A model generated the notes under the pieces. The model made no database searches, had not been told where the DNA came from, and was given only the letters and a program-made list of their open reading frames with translations. Source: Aquirufa beregesia (lineage in GTDB: Bacteria > Bacteroidota > Bacteroidia > Cytophagales > Spirosomataceae). Taken from it: DNA of 64,000 nt. Position 1 is the stretch's first letter; each line of letters opens with the position of its first letter. Positions 45,579 to 55,519 of the stretch are shown piece by piece. A program made the translations under genes and the position numbers. Location: the NCBI RefSeq assembly GCF_011090385.1, contig NZ_SEWW01000001.1, positions 1 through 64,000 of the forward strand. The letters run 5' to 3'.

Positions 45579-46628
45579 ATGGTATCGACTCCTAAAGAAA
45601 GAGGCTTTTTTTTTCCTGCAGAGTGGCATCCTCATGAAGCTACTTGGATTACCTTTCCATACAATGATCATTCCTGGCAAGGAGGTAAATTGGCTCAGAT
45701 GTATCCTGAATACTTTGCACTCATCAAAGCTATTTCACTAGGAGAAAAGGTGAAAATTAACGTCAATAATGTAGCACTTAAAGATTTTATTTTAGGAGAG
45801 TTACTCAAGTATCAGATTGATCCTCAGCAAATTGAATTATTTATTCGCCCTACGAATGATGCCTGGTGCCGTGACCATGGACCTGCATTTTTAATTAAGA
45901 ACGGTAGTCCAGAACGACTATTAATTGACTGGGGATATAATGCTTGGGGAGGGAAATATCCTCCATTTGATGATGATGATCGAATTCCTCAAGCCATCGC
46001 TAAAGATTTAGGTGTAGCATGCCAAAGTCCAGGCATCATCATGGAAGGAGGATCGGTGGAATTTAATGGGAAAGGTACGGTATTGACAAGTCGTTCATGT
46101 TTATTAAACCCTAACCGTAACCCACATCTAACTCAGGCACACATTGAGAACTACTTGCAAGAGTATTATGGAGTGGATCAGGTCCTATGGGTCAGTGATG
46201 GAATTGTAGGGGATGATACCGATGGTCACATTGATGATACCGTTCGATTCGTGAATGAAGATACAGTCATCACCATGGTCGAACCTAATGTAGCTGACGA
46301 TAATCATGCTGTTTTGGCTCAAAATTTGCAAGAATTAAGAGAAATGAGGTTGTTGGACGGTCGGCCGCTTAAGATTATAGAGATACCCATGCCAGATGCC
46401 GTGGTGATAGATGAATTTAGAGCGCCGGGATCATATGCCAATTTTTACATCTCTAATGCGGCAGTAATAGTGCCAACCTTCCATTGTCCTCAAGATTCCA
46501 TTGCTTTGGAAATATTGTCGACTTTATTCATCGATAGACCAGTGATAGGTCTTTCTGCCAGAGAAATAATCTGGGGACAGGGTAGTTTCCATTGTCTGAC
46601 TCAGCAAGAGCCTAAGGCAGTCTTATGA
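45579..46628 (+). CDS. aguA: agmatine deiminase
   Basis: 349 aa, guanidino-group-modifying (PAD-like) enzyme making N-carbamoylputrescine from agmatine. It has the substrate-binding RPTNDAWCRDHGPAFLI, the EGGSVEFNGKGTVL strand, DTDGHIDDTVRF (catalytic D/H) and the catalytic C339 in GQGSFHCLTQQEP. Its product is the substrate of AguB, encoded at 17390-18256. No arginine decarboxylase is in the window. It is in a tight rightward run: 1 bp after coaX and overlapping the next gene by 4 bp. Confidence 0.95.
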   Translation: MVSTPKERGFFFPAEWHPHEATWITFPYNDHSWQGGKLAQMYPEYFALIKAISLGEKVKINVNNVALKDFILGELLKYQIDPQQIELFIRPTNDAWCRDHGPAFLIKNGSPERLLIDWGYNAWGGKYPPFDDDDRIPQAIAKDLGVACQSPGIIMEGGSVEFNGKGTVLTSRSCLLNPNRNPHLTQAHIENYLQEYYGVDQVLWVSDGIVGDDTDGHIDDTVRFVNEDTVITMVEPNVADDNHAVLAQNLQELREMRLLDGRPLKIIEIPMPDAVVIDEFRAPGSYANFYISNAAVIVPTFHCPQDSIALEILSTLFIDRPVIGLSAREIIWGQGSFHCLTQQEPKAVL

Positions 46629-47305
46629 GATATGTTCTCCTTTTTTTGATGGGTATACCATTTTTCTCTTGTAGGAAAGAGGCTATTCCTGTCAAATCGG
46701 AAGTTCCGATTCAAAAAGTCTTGGTAAAAGATAAGCAGGTGCAGTTCCATTGGACTCAAATGGCAGCTAAAAATATTCAAGAAAATATCACGCAAGCCGA
46801 TGAACTTTTATTGGTTTATTCGGTGGTAGCCATTGAAAAACAACAAGTTGTTCAGATTCAACAATCATCGCATTATCTAGGAAAAGTTAAGCAGGGCCTT
46901 CTTATTAATTTGAAAGAAATTCCGCCATTGACGATCAAATTGAAGCCAGGACAAAGTTTAGGAGTTCAAGTGACTCTGTGGGAAGTAGATGATTATCAAA
47001 AAATTCAGCAGGTATTAAAACAAGTTAATCAATGGGGAGGGGTATTGCAAGTTCCGGTATCTATATTGGAATTATCTTCATTAACGAATCCATTGGGATG
47101 GTTTATGTGGGGGATGAGAGCGAGTGGTTTGGGCATGGATTTATGGAGTAAATGGGATGGTAATGATCGATTGGGAATATCAGAGATGCAAATTAATGGA
47201 GATAAGCTGGGTAGTTTTAAGAAAAATGGCACTTGGAAAAGTGGACCTAAGATGCTCAATGACTATCACTATGATTTCTCTTATGAAATAAGCGTAAGGG
47301 ATTGA
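46625..47305 (+). CDS. predicted lipoprotein, unknown function
   Basis: 226 aa. A very short signal ends in a lipobox (MGIPFFSC, C16). The body has beta-rich segments with LLVYSVVAIEKQQVVQIQQ, LKPGQSLGVQVTLWEVDDY and a C-terminal NDRLGISEMQINGDKLGSFK, then YHYDFSYEISV. This resembles a C2-like beta-sandwich but I cannot name a family. It overlaps aguA by 4 bp (ATGA), and the parvulin genes follow after 88 bp, suggesting an outer-membrane assembly setting. Confidence 0.75.
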   Translation: MRYVLLFLMGIPFFSCRKEAIPVKSEVPIQKVLVKDKQVQFHWTQMAAKNIQENITQADELLLVYSVVAIEKQQVVQIQQSSHYLGKVKQGLLINLKEIPPLTIKLKPGQSLGVQVTLWEVDDYQKIQQVLKQVNQWGGVLQVPVSILELSSLTNPLGWFMWGMRASGLGMDLWSKWDGNDRLGISEMQINGDKLGSFKKNGTWKSGPKMLNDYHYDFSYEISVRD

Positions 47306-47393
47306 TGAATTAAAGGGTTTATTTAGGGATTATTCGTAATTTTATAAGCTTGTTGTCGTTTATAACCCATTGGACAAGCAAAATTGGCAAACT

Positions 47394-49649
47394 ATGCGTT
47401 TTCGTTTTCACTTATTAGCTTTTATATATTTTCTTTTTACCCTTCCAAGCACCTTGGCACAAGAGGGATTTCCGATTCAGATTGGCCCTAAAAAAATCAG
47501 TTCGGCTCAGTTTTCCTCCATTTACCGTCGTTTGATTGAAAGCGATAGTATAAAACCAGATAATAAGAATAAATTTCTATCTGATTATTTAGACTTATCC
47601 TTGAAATTAGTAGCTGCAGAAGATGAAAAATTGGCTGAAAATCCTGGTTTTCAGGAGGAATATGCTAGTTTTCGTAAGGAATTGGCTAGTCCTTATTTAG
47701 TGGATAATGACAAGGTGAATGCCCTAGTGAAAGAGGCGTACCAACGTTTGAAGGATGAAAAGCAAGTGGCTCACATATTAGTCAAATTACCTGCCAATCC
47801 TAGTCCAGGAGATACTTTAATAGCCTATCAGAAAATTGATAATTTATATAAAAAACTGAAAGCAGGAGAGGATTTTGCCTCATTGGCCCTACGCTTTTCT
47901 GATGATGAATTAACGGCTAAAAAAGGCGGGAATTTGGGTTTTATCACCAGTTTACAAACACAATATGCTTTTGAAAATAAAGTGTATGAACTGGCTTTGG
48001 GTGAATATTCTAGTCCTGTGAGAACGTCCAACGGCTATCATTTGATCAAAATACTGAAGCAGCGTCCTAACCAAGGAAAAATTCGTTTGGCTCATATTCT
48101 AATTTCTGTACCAGTAGAAGCAGGAACCCCCTTCCAAGTAGAAGCAAAAAAGAAAATAGAGCAAGTAGAAGCTTATCTGAAAAAGGGAGAAAGCTATGAA
48201 GATGTTTGTCGAAATTATTCAGAGGATCCTTACTCCAAAGGGCGTGGTGGTGAATTGCGTCGCTGGTATTATTCTTCTGATTTAAGTGAAGAATTACAAG
48301 ATAAGTTATTTGGTCTACAGCGTTTGGGAGATATTTCAGAACCTATTCGGACCAATTTAGGTTGGCAAATTTTCAAATTATTGGACAAAAAGCCACTTCT
48401 TTCTTATGAAGAAATGGCTGAATACTTACGTCAAAAGGTAAATACGGATCCAGAGCGTAGTGCTTTAATCCGCCAGTCATTCATGAAGCGGGTGCGAGTA
48501 GAAAACCGAGTGGCCATTTTGGAAGAATCCAAGAAAATGGCTTTGGAGCGTTTTGCTCGTGATCGTGTAGGAGATGAGCCTTGGCTTCAGTTTCCTTTGT
48601 TTAAAGTCTTGGATAAATCGTTTACGATCCATGAATTTTATCAGTTTATTGTCGCCCAACAGCGCAGAAAAGTAAAGGAATTAGGCTATTTACCAGCCGT
48701 ATCAGAAGTCACTTGGTTAGACGAGTTTATTGATTCTCATACACTAAGGGCTGAGGAGCAGCATTTGGAAACAAAATATCCTGCCTTTAAAGAGCAGATG
48801 ACGGAGTTTTTAGAGGGTAGTTTATTAAGCAAGATAACTGACCGTGAGATCTTTGAAAAATCGTTGGATTCTTTACGTCAACAAGCTTATTATCAGGAAA
48901 ATATGTCATTGTTTACTATGCCCGTTAGAGCTGAAGTTAAACTGATTTCATCTGATAATGCCAAGACCTTAGCTGATGCCATGGAATTGCTTAAATCGGC
49001 CCCTTACCCTATGAATAAGCGTTATCCGGATATTTTATTCAAATTGGGACAATCTGAACTGAATGTGAATGCCAAAAAAGTATTACAAGAATTGGGTTTG
49101 TTGATGAGTAAGAACCGTGATTATGTGGTGGAAGTGACGGGACATATTGATGGAACGGAACATGATACTTTATCAGAAGGGCGTGTTAATCAGGTAGTTG
49201 AATTTTTAGCTAGTAAGGGAATTAATAACGTTAGATTCATCGAAAAGGATGAGGGGAAATTAGTATCAGCTTCCAAAACGGATAAAGCCAAGAATGCTCG
49301 AGTGAGTTTTCGTTTATTCTCTCAATCCATGGATGATGTGGTCAAGCGCTTTAATGCCATTAAACCTAAAAGCTTAGAAGCTACAGAAGGGTATTTTAAA
49401 AAGGGTGAAATACCTGTTTTAGATGCTCAAGCCTGGCAGGTTGGCAAAAAGAATTTGGAATATGAAGGCCGTTATGTTTATCTTGAGATTAAAAAAGTAG
49501 AAGAACAGCGTGTTAAGACCTTTGACGAATGTAGAAGTAGTATCATTCGTGATTTGCAAGCGCAACTAGATAAGGAGTGGCTTAAGAAATTGAAGAATAA
49601 GTATCCGATTGTTATTCAGCAAGAGGAATTACAAAAATTAATGCAATAA
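47394..49649 (+). CDS. periplasmic parvulin-type PPIase with embedded OmpA-like domain
   Basis: 751 aa from ATG 47394, opening with a signal peptide (MRFRFHLLAFIYFLFTLPST, cleaved after LAQ); an upstream TTG frame is less likely. Two parvulin domains are visible (about 120-215: AHILVKLPANP...SDDELTAKKGGNLGF; about 225-325: AHILISVP...SEDPYSKGRGGELRRW). Around residues 540-660 an OmpA-like segment appears: ILFKLGQSELNVNAKKVLQE, VVEVTGHIDGTEHDTLSEGR, then KNARVSFRLF. A second chaperone-type parvulin follows after 7 bp. It probably folds outer-membrane proteins while attached to peptidoglycan. Confidence 0.88.
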   Translation: MRFRFHLLAFIYFLFTLPSTLAQEGFPIQIGPKKISSAQFSSIYRRLIESDSIKPDNKNKFLSDYLDLSLKLVAAEDEKLAENPGFQEEYASFRKELASPYLVDNDKVNALVKEAYQRLKDEKQVAHILVKLPANPSPGDTLIAYQKIDNLYKKLKAGEDFASLALRFSDDELTAKKGGNLGFITSLQTQYAFENKVYELALGEYSSPVRTSNGYHLIKILKQRPNQGKIRLAHILISVPVEAGTPFQVEAKKKIEQVEAYLKKGESYEDVCRNYSEDPYSKGRGGELRRWYYSSDLSEELQDKLFGLQRLGDISEPIRTNLGWQIFKLLDKKPLLSYEEMAEYLRQKVNTDPERSALIRQSFMKRVRVENRVAILEESKKMALERFARDRVGDEPWLQFPLFKVLDKSFTIHEFYQFIVAQQRRKVKELGYLPAVSEVTWLDEFIDSHTLRAEEQHLETKYPAFKEQMTEFLEGSLLSKITDREIFEKSLDSLRQQAYYQENMSLFTMPVRAEVKLISSDNAKTLADAMELLKSAPYPMNKRYPDILFKLGQSELNVNAKKVLQELGLLMSKNRDYVVEVTGHIDGTEHDTLSEGRVNQVVEFLASKGINNVRFIEKDEGKLVSASKTDKAKNARVSFRLFSQSMDDVVKRFNAIKPKSLEATEGYFKKGEIPVLDAQAWQVGKKNLEYEGRYVYLEIKKVEEQRVKTFDECRSSIIRDLQAQLDKEWLKKLKNKYPIVIQQEELQKLMQ

Positions 49650-49656
49650 AAAATTT

Positions 49657-51015
49657 ATGAAATTGAATCGTTGGATTTTTGGAGGAGTGATGTTGATGCT
49701 GTCTTGGGCAACATTTGCACAAGAGGCTAGTAAAGGAACTTTGTTGGATAAGATTATTGTCAAGGTCGACAATCATTATATTTTAAAATCAGAGGTCGAG
49801 CAGCAATACCAGCAGTATTTGTCGAGTGGCCAAGCCAATACACCTACTCGCTGTCAATTATTAGAAGGTTTGGTTATCAATAAATTAATGTTAGCCAAAG
49901 CTGAGATAGACTCTGTGATTGTGGAGGATAAGCGTGTTGAAATGGAATTGAATTCCCGCATGGATCAAATGGAAACTCAATATGGTTCTTCCAAAAATAT
50001 TGTAGAGGCTTTTGGTAAGTCAATCGTTAATTTGAAAGAAGATTTACGCACCTCATTGAAGGAACAGTTGACCGGACGTAAGATGCAAGATAAGATTACA
50101 GGTGACGTGAAAATTACGCCGAAAGAAGTGGCTGCTTTTTTTGCGGCTATTCCCACAGATTCATTGCCTTATTTGCCTTCTGAAGTAGAAGTGGGTCACA
50201 TTGTTCGCTTGGCTCAGCCGAATAAAAATCAGAAGAATGAGTTAATTGCTAAGTTATTGGATTACCGCAAACGAGTGGAAAAAGGGGAGAGTTTTGAGGA
50301 GTTAGCTAAATTGTATTCAGAAGATTTAGGAAGTGGAAAACGTGGCGGGGATTTAGGTTTTTCTAAACGTGGGCAAATGGTTGCTCCATTTGAAGCTGCC
50401 GCATTGAAGTTGAAGCCAGGAGTGATGTCGGATGTGGTTGAATCAGAATTTGGATTTCACTTGATTCAATTATTGGAGATTCGTGGACAAGAATATCATG
50501 CAAGACATATTTTGTTACGTCCTGATTATCAAAAACTTGATTTAACAGAGCCAACTAAGTTTTTGGATAGTATCCGTGTCTTGATTCAAAGAGATTCCAT
50601 CAAGTTTGATCGTGCTGCAAGAGAATTTTCTGAAGATAAACCAACCCAAGATGCGGGTGGTATGTTGATAGACCCAGGTACTCGTACTACTCGTATGCCA
50701 TTTGATAGTGGCATGGAGCCAGGTTTATATTTCTCCTTGGATTCCATGAAAGTAGGTACTATTTCGACACCTATTTCTTATCGTACAGAAGATGGAAGAA
50801 GTGCTGTGCGCGTCTTATATTTTAAGGCGAAACATCCTCCTCACTTTGCCAATTTGAAAGATGATTATCAAAAGATTGCTGCCATTGCTTTGACCCGTAA
50901 AAAGAATCAGGCGGTAGAGAAATGGTTTATGAAAGCAAAAGAGGATGTCTTTATTTTCATTGATGACGAATATAAAGATTGTAATTTATTGGCGGGCAGT
51001 GTAACAGGAGAATGA
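49657..51015 (+). CDS. SurA-like periplasmic chaperone / peptidyl-prolyl isomerase
   Basis: 452 aa with signal peptide (about 1-21, ending TFAQE). A SurA-type N-terminal helical domain (about 30-170; [20 protein letters not shown]) precedes two parvulin domains (about 175-275, EVEVGHIVR...[15 protein letters not shown]; about 285-390, HARHILLRP...[15 protein letters not shown]). This is the standard SurA plan for outer-membrane protein folding. It lies 7 bp after the other parvulin and overlaps the MoxR gene by 4 bp. Confidence 0.92.
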   Translation: MKLNRWIFGGVMLMLSWATFAQEASKGTLLDKIIVKVDNHYILKSEVEQQYQQYLSSGQANTPTRCQLLEGLVINKLMLAKAEIDSVIVEDKRVEMELNSRMDQMETQYGSSKNIVEAFGKSIVNLKEDLRTSLKEQLTGRKMQDKITGDVKITPKEVAAFFAAIPTDSLPYLPSEVEVGHIVRLAQPNKNQKNELIAKLLDYRKRVEKGESFEELAKLYSEDLGSGKRGGDLGFSKRGQMVAPFEAAALKLKPGVMSDVVESEFGFHLIQLLEIRGQEYHARHILLRPDYQKLDLTEPTKFLDSIRVLIQRDSIKFDRAAREFSEDKPTQDAGGMLIDPGTRTTRMPFDSGMEPGLYFSLDSMKVGTISTPISYRTEDGRSAVRVLYFKAKHPPHFANLKDDYQKIAAIALTRKKNQAVEKWFMKAKEDVFIFIDDEYKDCNLLAGSVTGE

Positions 51016-51977
51016 TGAACGACGTACAATTAGCCGAATCATTTGTTAAGGATTTTCAGCGGATTAAAACAGCGGTAGCAGACCGCATTGTTGGTCAGGA
51101 GGAAATTATTGATTTGCTATTAATTTCATTGTTTTGCGAAGGACACTGTTTGTTGGTAGGTGTTCCTGGATTAGCTAAAACACGATTAGTGCATACGGTG
51201 GCTGCATTGACAGATTTAGAATTTCGTCGGATTCAGTTTACACCTGATTTGATGCCATCAGACATCATTGGAGCAGAGGTGATGGATGCACAAAGAAATT
51301 TTGTGTTTAACCGAGGACCGATTTTCTCCAATATTGTTTTAGCGGATGAAATTAACCGTACACCTCCTAAGACCCAGTCGGCCTTATTGGAGGCTATGCA
51401 AGAAGAAACCGTTTCTGTGGCTGGAGAGAGTTATCCTTTACCCAAGCCATTCTTTGTTTTAGCTACTCAAAACCCGATTGAACAGGAAGGAACGTACCCA
51501 CTACCAGAGGCTCAGTTAGACCGTTTTTTATTTATGTTGGTCTTGGATTACCCATCCTATGAAGAGGAAGTAGCGGTAGTACGTATGTCCGAGAGATCCA
51601 ATGCCGAAACATTACCAGCCTCCATTTTAAATGCTCACACTTTATTGGAATACCAGCAATTGGTAAAACGTGTACCTGTTCCAGATCATGTGGTAGAAAC
51701 CGCTGTGAAATGGGTACATCAAACAAGACCGAATTCTGCCTTAGCCACAGAAGTGACTAATTCATACATCTCTTGGGGGGCAGGTCCTAGAGCCTCGCAA
51801 AATTTGATTTTGGCAGCTAAGTGCCGTGCCTTATTACAAGGAAGATTTTCACCCAACGTGGAAGATGTACGTGCGGTTGCCGTACCTGTTCTTCAGCACC
51901 GTATCATTTTGAATTACAAAGCGGAGTCACAAGGATTGAATGCCGCGGAGGTGGTGAGGAGAATTATTGAAGAATGA
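51012..51977 (+). CDS. MoxR-family AAA+ ATPase
   Basis: 321 aa. Walker [11 protein letters not shown], Walker [16 protein letters not shown], sensor 1 [20 protein letters not shown] and the arginine-bearing [10 protein letters not shown] region mark the MoxR/RavA group. These are chaperone-like ATPases often linked with DUF58 and VWA genes; here none follows because the run is interrupted by the 894-bp element 4 bp downstream. Two start ATGs are adjacent (51012, 51015). The first overlaps the SurA stop. Confidence 0.92.
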   Translation: MMNDVQLAESFVKDFQRIKTAVADRIVGQEEIIDLLLISLFCEGHCLLVGVPGLAKTRLVHTVAALTDLEFRRIQFTPDLMPSDIIGAEVMDAQRNFVFNRGPIFSNIVLADEINRTPPKTQSALLEAMQEETVSVAGESYPLPKPFFVLATQNPIEQEGTYPLPEAQLDRFLFMLVLDYPSYEEEVAVVRMSERSNAETLPASILNAHTLLEYQQLVKRVPVPDHVVETAVKWVHQTRPNSALATEVTNSYISWGAGPRASQNLILAAKCRALLQGRFSPNVEDVRAVAVPVLQHRIILNYKAESQGLNAAEVVRRIIEE

Positions 51978-52272
51978 AGAATGTCTTGTCCTGAAATAGG
52001 TAGACTTTGTGTTTATTAATAATTCATTGTAAATATAAATTAAGCTGCATATAAATCAACTGGCTTTTTCATTTTTAAAGCTAAATGTGGTCTTGTTCTG
52101 AAATAAGTTGACTTTAGGTTTGTTAATAATACATCTTAAATAAAAATTTAGCAGTTTCAAAACCTCCAAAGTCTTTCTTTTTATAAAAATTAAAGGCCAT
52201 GGTAAATGGTGTGATTATAGTTCTTTTGAATCAGCTCATAAATAACATCACTTAAAATCCAATTTTACGGTA

Positions 52273-52463
52273 TTTCTTTTTTTTGAAAAAAAAGAAACAA
52301 AAAAACTTCTTTTCTTGTCGGTCATCAAAGGCGAATTTCGCTTCGCGAAACCGTGATTCACTCCGCTATCGCCTATATTTTTGACGCCGACACGCATCGC
52401 CTTTGCTAAGGTCAAAACCTCGTCTACCGCTGCGTTCATCATCTTTCGCTCGTGCTGACCGAC
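52273..52463 (-). repeat. dispersed structured repeat module, copy B-II
   Basis: Inverted counterpart of 40071-40261, with the closing stem GTCGGTCA/TGACCGAC and hairpin TTTCGC-TTC-GCGAAA when read on the plus strand. Confidence 0.7.
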
Positions 52464-52531
52464 GGTATTTTCTATCAAAAAATCTCAAAATTCATTCTAA
52501 AAACTAAACTCTAATAAAGACAACTGATGAG

Positions 52532-52727
52532 GTTAATCCCAACGAAAGATGGGAACGTAGCATGAGCGAAGCGGTAGGCGGATATTTGACCCGGCGCATA
52601 GGCCATGTGCGTTAGAGTCAAAGATTAAAGCCGTATGCGGAGTGAACATCGGTTCCGCGTAGCGGAATTCGTCTTAGGATTAACCGTACTTCATTTTTTT
52701 TTGTTTCTTTTTTTTAAAAAAAAGAAA
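52532..52727 (+). repeat. dispersed structured repeat module, copy B-I
   Basis: Inverted counterpart of 39807-40002: GTTAATCC at 52532-52539, hairpin TTCCGC-GTA-GCGGAA, GGATTAAC, then TTTTTTTTTGTTTCTTTTTTTT and its A-rich complement. Confidence 0.7.
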
Positions 52728-52897
52728 TACCTAAGTAATCGCATTAAAGTAGAGTGCGATATAAAATAACATGTATTGCTTCAATAAATACATATCGGAA
52801 AATCCCAAATATTAATGTTCGATAACTACCAGCTGAGTCGTCCTAAAAACTGTCAACCTATATCAGGACAAGACACAAGACATTCTTCATTCTACAT

Positions 52898-53692
52898 TTA
52901 TACAGCCACTGGTGCCTTAATCCCTGGATGAGGGTCGTAGTTTTCTAAGGTGAAATCCTCGTAAGTAAATTCAAAAATATCTTTAACGGCTGGATTAATT
53001 TTCATTTGAGGCAAAGCTCTTGGTTCACGGGACAACTGCTTTTCCACTTGTTCCATGTGGTTGGAATATAAGTGAGTATCGCCGCCAGTCCACACAAAAT
53101 CTCCTAGACCTAAATCACATACCTGAGCTATCATCATCGTCAAGAGTGCATAACTAGCGATGTTGAATGGCACTCCTAAAAATACATCGGCCGAACGCTG
53201 GTATAACTGACAAGATAGCTTACCATCGGCCACATAAAATTGGAATAGGGCATGACACGGCATCAAGGCCATTTTAGGCAAATCAGCGACATTCCAAGCA
53301 GAAACAATGATCCTTCGAGAATCTGGATTGGTTTTTAAGGTATGGATTACTTCTTTGATTTGGTCAATCACTTGTCCATTCGGTCCTTCCCAAGAACGCC
53401 ATTGTTTACCATATACGGGTCCCAAATCTCCGTTTTCATTCGCCCATTCATCCCAAATAGATACTTCATGTTCTTTTAGGTATTGGATGTTGGTCTCACC
53501 CTTTAAAAACCACAATAACTCATAAATGATGGATTTGGTATGTACTTTCTTGGTCGTTAACATGGGGAATCCTTCCTCCAAATTAAATCGCATTTGGTAA
53601 CCAAATACACTTAAAGTTCCTGTTCCTGTTCGGTCCGATTTAAAGGTGCCGTTTTCTTTGATATGACGCAATAGGTCTAAATATACTTTCAT
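52898..53692 (-). CDS. thyA: thymidylate synthase ThyA
   Basis: 264 aa, exactly the length of the E. coli enzyme. It methylates dUMP to dTMP with methylenetetrahydrofolate. The catalytic C146 ([11 protein letters not shown]), the phosphate-binding [10 protein letters not shown] and [11 protein letters not shown], and [20 protein letters not shown] are intact. The C-terminus ends [10 protein letters not shown] as expected. It follows the OsmC gene's reading direction: thyA begins 3 bp after that gene's stop, in a leftward unit with PhoD-like, OsmC and ThyA. Confidence 0.97.
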   Translation of the reverse strand: MKVYLDLLRHIKENGTFKSDRTGTGTLSVFGYQMRFNLEEGFPMLTTKKVHTKSIIYELLWFLKGETNIQYLKEHEVSIWDEWANENGDLGPVYGKQWRSWEGPNGQVIDQIKEVIHTLKTNPDSRRIIVSAWNVADLPKMALMPCHALFQFYVADGKLSCQLYQRSADVFLGVPFNIASYALLTMMIAQVCDLGLGDFVWTGGDTHLYSNHMEQVEKQLSREPRALPQMKINPAVKDIFEFTYEDFTLENYDPHPGIKAPVAV

Positions 53693-53695
53693 GGA

Positions 53696-54133
53696 CTAAA
53701 TTTCGAAGGCTTCACCGTTCAACAATAGGGTATGGGTAATTACAGAACTAGGTTCTAATTGTGCAGTCGCAGAGCAGTATTTATCCATGGACATTTGGAT
53801 GGCTTTTAAAGCTTTAGCTCCATCAATATTGCCTTGTAATTCAAATTGAATGTTAATCGTTCTAAATGGTGTTTTCTCCGTTCCTTCAATCTTTTCTCTA
53901 GTGCCCGACACGCGGATTTGAAAATCATCTACCACCTGTCTTTGTTTCTTCAAAATTAAGATGACATCAATGGCAGTACAGCCCCCTAAACCCATTAAGA
54001 GCAACTCCATAGGTCTTGCACCTGCATTATGTCCACCGATTCCTTCTGCGGCATCAATATGAACGGGTACAGTAGAACTGCCTCTAGCTTCGAAATGAAA
54101 ATCTTGATCTACTCGATTTAATACAACTTCCAT
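53696..54133 (-). CDS. OsmC/Ohr-family peroxiredoxin-like protein
   Basis: 145 aa. The family pattern is present: a beta-rich N-terminus (FHFEARGSSTVPVHIDA), GARPMELLLMGLGGCTAIDVILILKKQ with the first redox cysteine, and a second cysteine in SMDKYCSATAQL. OsmC-type proteins reduce organic hydroperoxides in the cytoplasm. This short form belongs to the YhfA-like subgroup, whose role is less clear. It lies between the PhoD-like gene (1 bp) and thyA (3 bp). Confidence 0.88.
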   Translation of the reverse strand: MEVVLNRVDQDFHFEARGSSTVPVHIDAAEGIGGHNAGARPMELLLMGLGGCTAIDVILILKKQRQVVDDFQIRVSGTREKIEGTEKTPFRTINIQFELQGNIDGAKALKAIQMSMDKYCSATAQLEPSSVITHTLLLNGEAFEI

Positions 54134-54134
54134 G

Positions 54135-55475
54135 TTATTTCAATTGACTTGATGTGATACGTTGTTTCCACAATTCCTTCCCCTCTGAATTCACTAAATT
54201 AATCTCTAATATACGATCTTTTAGTGGACCGCTGACAGAAATATGGGCAAAAGCACGCTGATTGCTCACTGTTCCTGGTACTAATGTTTTATTTAAATCC
54301 TCCGGGGTAGGGCTTGCCGTTCCTGCAGTTAATGGAGAAACTGTTAAGTCAAACAAAGGATAGGTGCCTGGGCGTTCCATTTTCCAAAAACTTGACCAAT
54401 GACGGTCGCCAGAAATGAATAAAACACCGGGGATATTTCTGTTTTTAATCTCTTTTAATAATTGTGTATGCTCTTGTTCATAATTTGCCATGTTTTCAAA
54501 CACCTTGGCAGGATTAATCACTTGTCCGCCATTGACGATGATTTTAAAACTAGCTCTGCTAGTTGTCAAAGCATCCAACAACCACTGCAATTGTTTTTGT
54601 CCAAAATAATCCTTGGCCGGATTCTTTTCATCGTTGGGAGCTTTAAACCAGCGATCGTCCATCATGAAAAACTCGACATCCGCCCATTGAAACATTCCTG
54701 TAACAGCTTCATTGGGATAGACAAAATTGGGGTTACCCCAATACAGTTTAAACAATTCCAAGGAAGTATGCTTTAAGGCAAATGAACGATCTGCGTCGTT
54801 AGGACCATAATCGTGATCATCCCAAATCGCATAATGGTGGGTACTGGCCAATAAAGGTTGAACGGATTTTTGTCCACGAGTATGGTCATTTCTGTGAATC
54901 ATGCCCGTTCTTGTATTCCAATCAGTCTCTCGGTAATAAAAATTATCACCTCCCCAAATCATGAAATCAGGCTTTTTGTCATATATCGCCTTGTAGATTT
55001 CGTCGGCTCCACCATAAGGTCTACCTGGTCTATCCGTAGCCTCCTCATTGATGTAATTACATGAACCTACTACAAATTGAAAATTAGGGGGATCAGTTCG
55101 GTATTGCCAAAGCGTTTGAGTTTGAAATTCTAATGGATAATCAAAGTTGACCTTTTTATGGTCTACCCACACTTCATAGGTATATTTTTTACCCATGCTT
55201 ACTTCATCGGCAATGATTCGAGCGATATTGGCTTGGGATTTTTGTGTGCTAATGGCAGAAGAAAGGCGAACCAATTTATTAGCATCACTACCTTTTTCCC
55301 AATATTTGATTTGTACCTGAGCTGGCTTTTGAGTTTGTACCCAAATCAATACCTCTTTCATTTCAGAATATCCCAACATGGGGCCACTTTTTACTTGTGC
55401 CAAGGAAGAGGAAATGGCTGAAATTCCGAAGAATAAGCTGAGAAGGATTAGTCTTATTTTGTTTGTTGACTGCAT
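54135..55475 (-). CDS. PhoD-like metallophosphoesterase, secreted
   Basis: 446 aa from ATG 55475 (MQSTNKIRLILLSLFFGIS), a signal peptide ending near SLAQ; a GTG six codons earlier is possible. It matches the alkaline phosphatase D family: FQFVVGSCNYIN, MIWGGDNFYYRETDW, YAIWDDHDYGPNDAD, FFMMDDRWF, IIVNGGQVINP and VLFISGDRHWSSF supply the metal-binding D/N/H residues. A phosphodiester or phosphomonoester is hydrolysed in the periplasm. First gene of the leftward unit; divergent from lysA with 44 bp between starts. Confidence 0.92.
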   Translation of the reverse strand: MQSTNKIRLILLSLFFGISAISSSLAQVKSGPMLGYSEMKEVLIWVQTQKPAQVQIKYWEKGSDANKLVRLSSAISTQKSQANIARIIADEVSMGKKYTYEVWVDHKKVNFDYPLEFQTQTLWQYRTDPPNFQFVVGSCNYINEEATDRPGRPYGGADEIYKAIYDKKPDFMIWGGDNFYYRETDWNTRTGMIHRNDHTRGQKSVQPLLASTHHYAIWDDHDYGPNDADRSFALKHTSLELFKLYWGNPNFVYPNEAVTGMFQWADVEFFMMDDRWFKAPNDEKNPAKDYFGQKQLQWLLDALTTSRASFKIIVNGGQVINPAKVFENMANYEQEHTQLLKEIKNRNIPGVLFISGDRHWSSFWKMERPGTYPLFDLTVSPLTAGTASPTPEDLNKTLVPGTVSNQRAFAHISVSGPLKDRILEINLVNSEGKELWKQRITSSQLK

Positions 55476-55493
55476 AGATAAGAAGATTAGCAC

Positions 55494-55501
55494 TATCTTT
55501 G
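55494..55501 (+). promoter_or_regulatory. possible -7 box of the lysA promoter
   Basis: TATCTTTG fits TAnnTTTG and lies 18 bp before the lysA ATG. TTGTTG at 55463-55468 is upstream but the spacing is a little long for the -33 element. Confidence 0.4.
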
Positions 55502-55519
55502 TGCCTTAATTTATTAACA

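Larger units (their letters stand above)
51982..52875 (-). mobile_element. 894-bp IS3-ended non-autonomous element, copy B
   Basis: Inverted, nearly identical copy of 39659-40552; position p in copy A corresponds to 92534 minus p here. A few base differences are visible, for example ACCATGGCC against ACCATGAAC and CTTCTTTTCTTGTC against AATTCTTTTCTTGTC on the same strand. The outside flanks also form an inverted repeat (GAATGAAGAATG before, CATTCTTCATTC after), with TGTCTTG doubled at the right end. It interrupts the space between moxR and thyA. Confidence 0.75.

Noticed and set aside
39659..52875. Composite transposon carrying the block between the two elements
   Set aside because: The enclosed genes are core functions (nadE, coaX, surA-like) and no transposase or target duplication is present; passive inverted repeats fit better.
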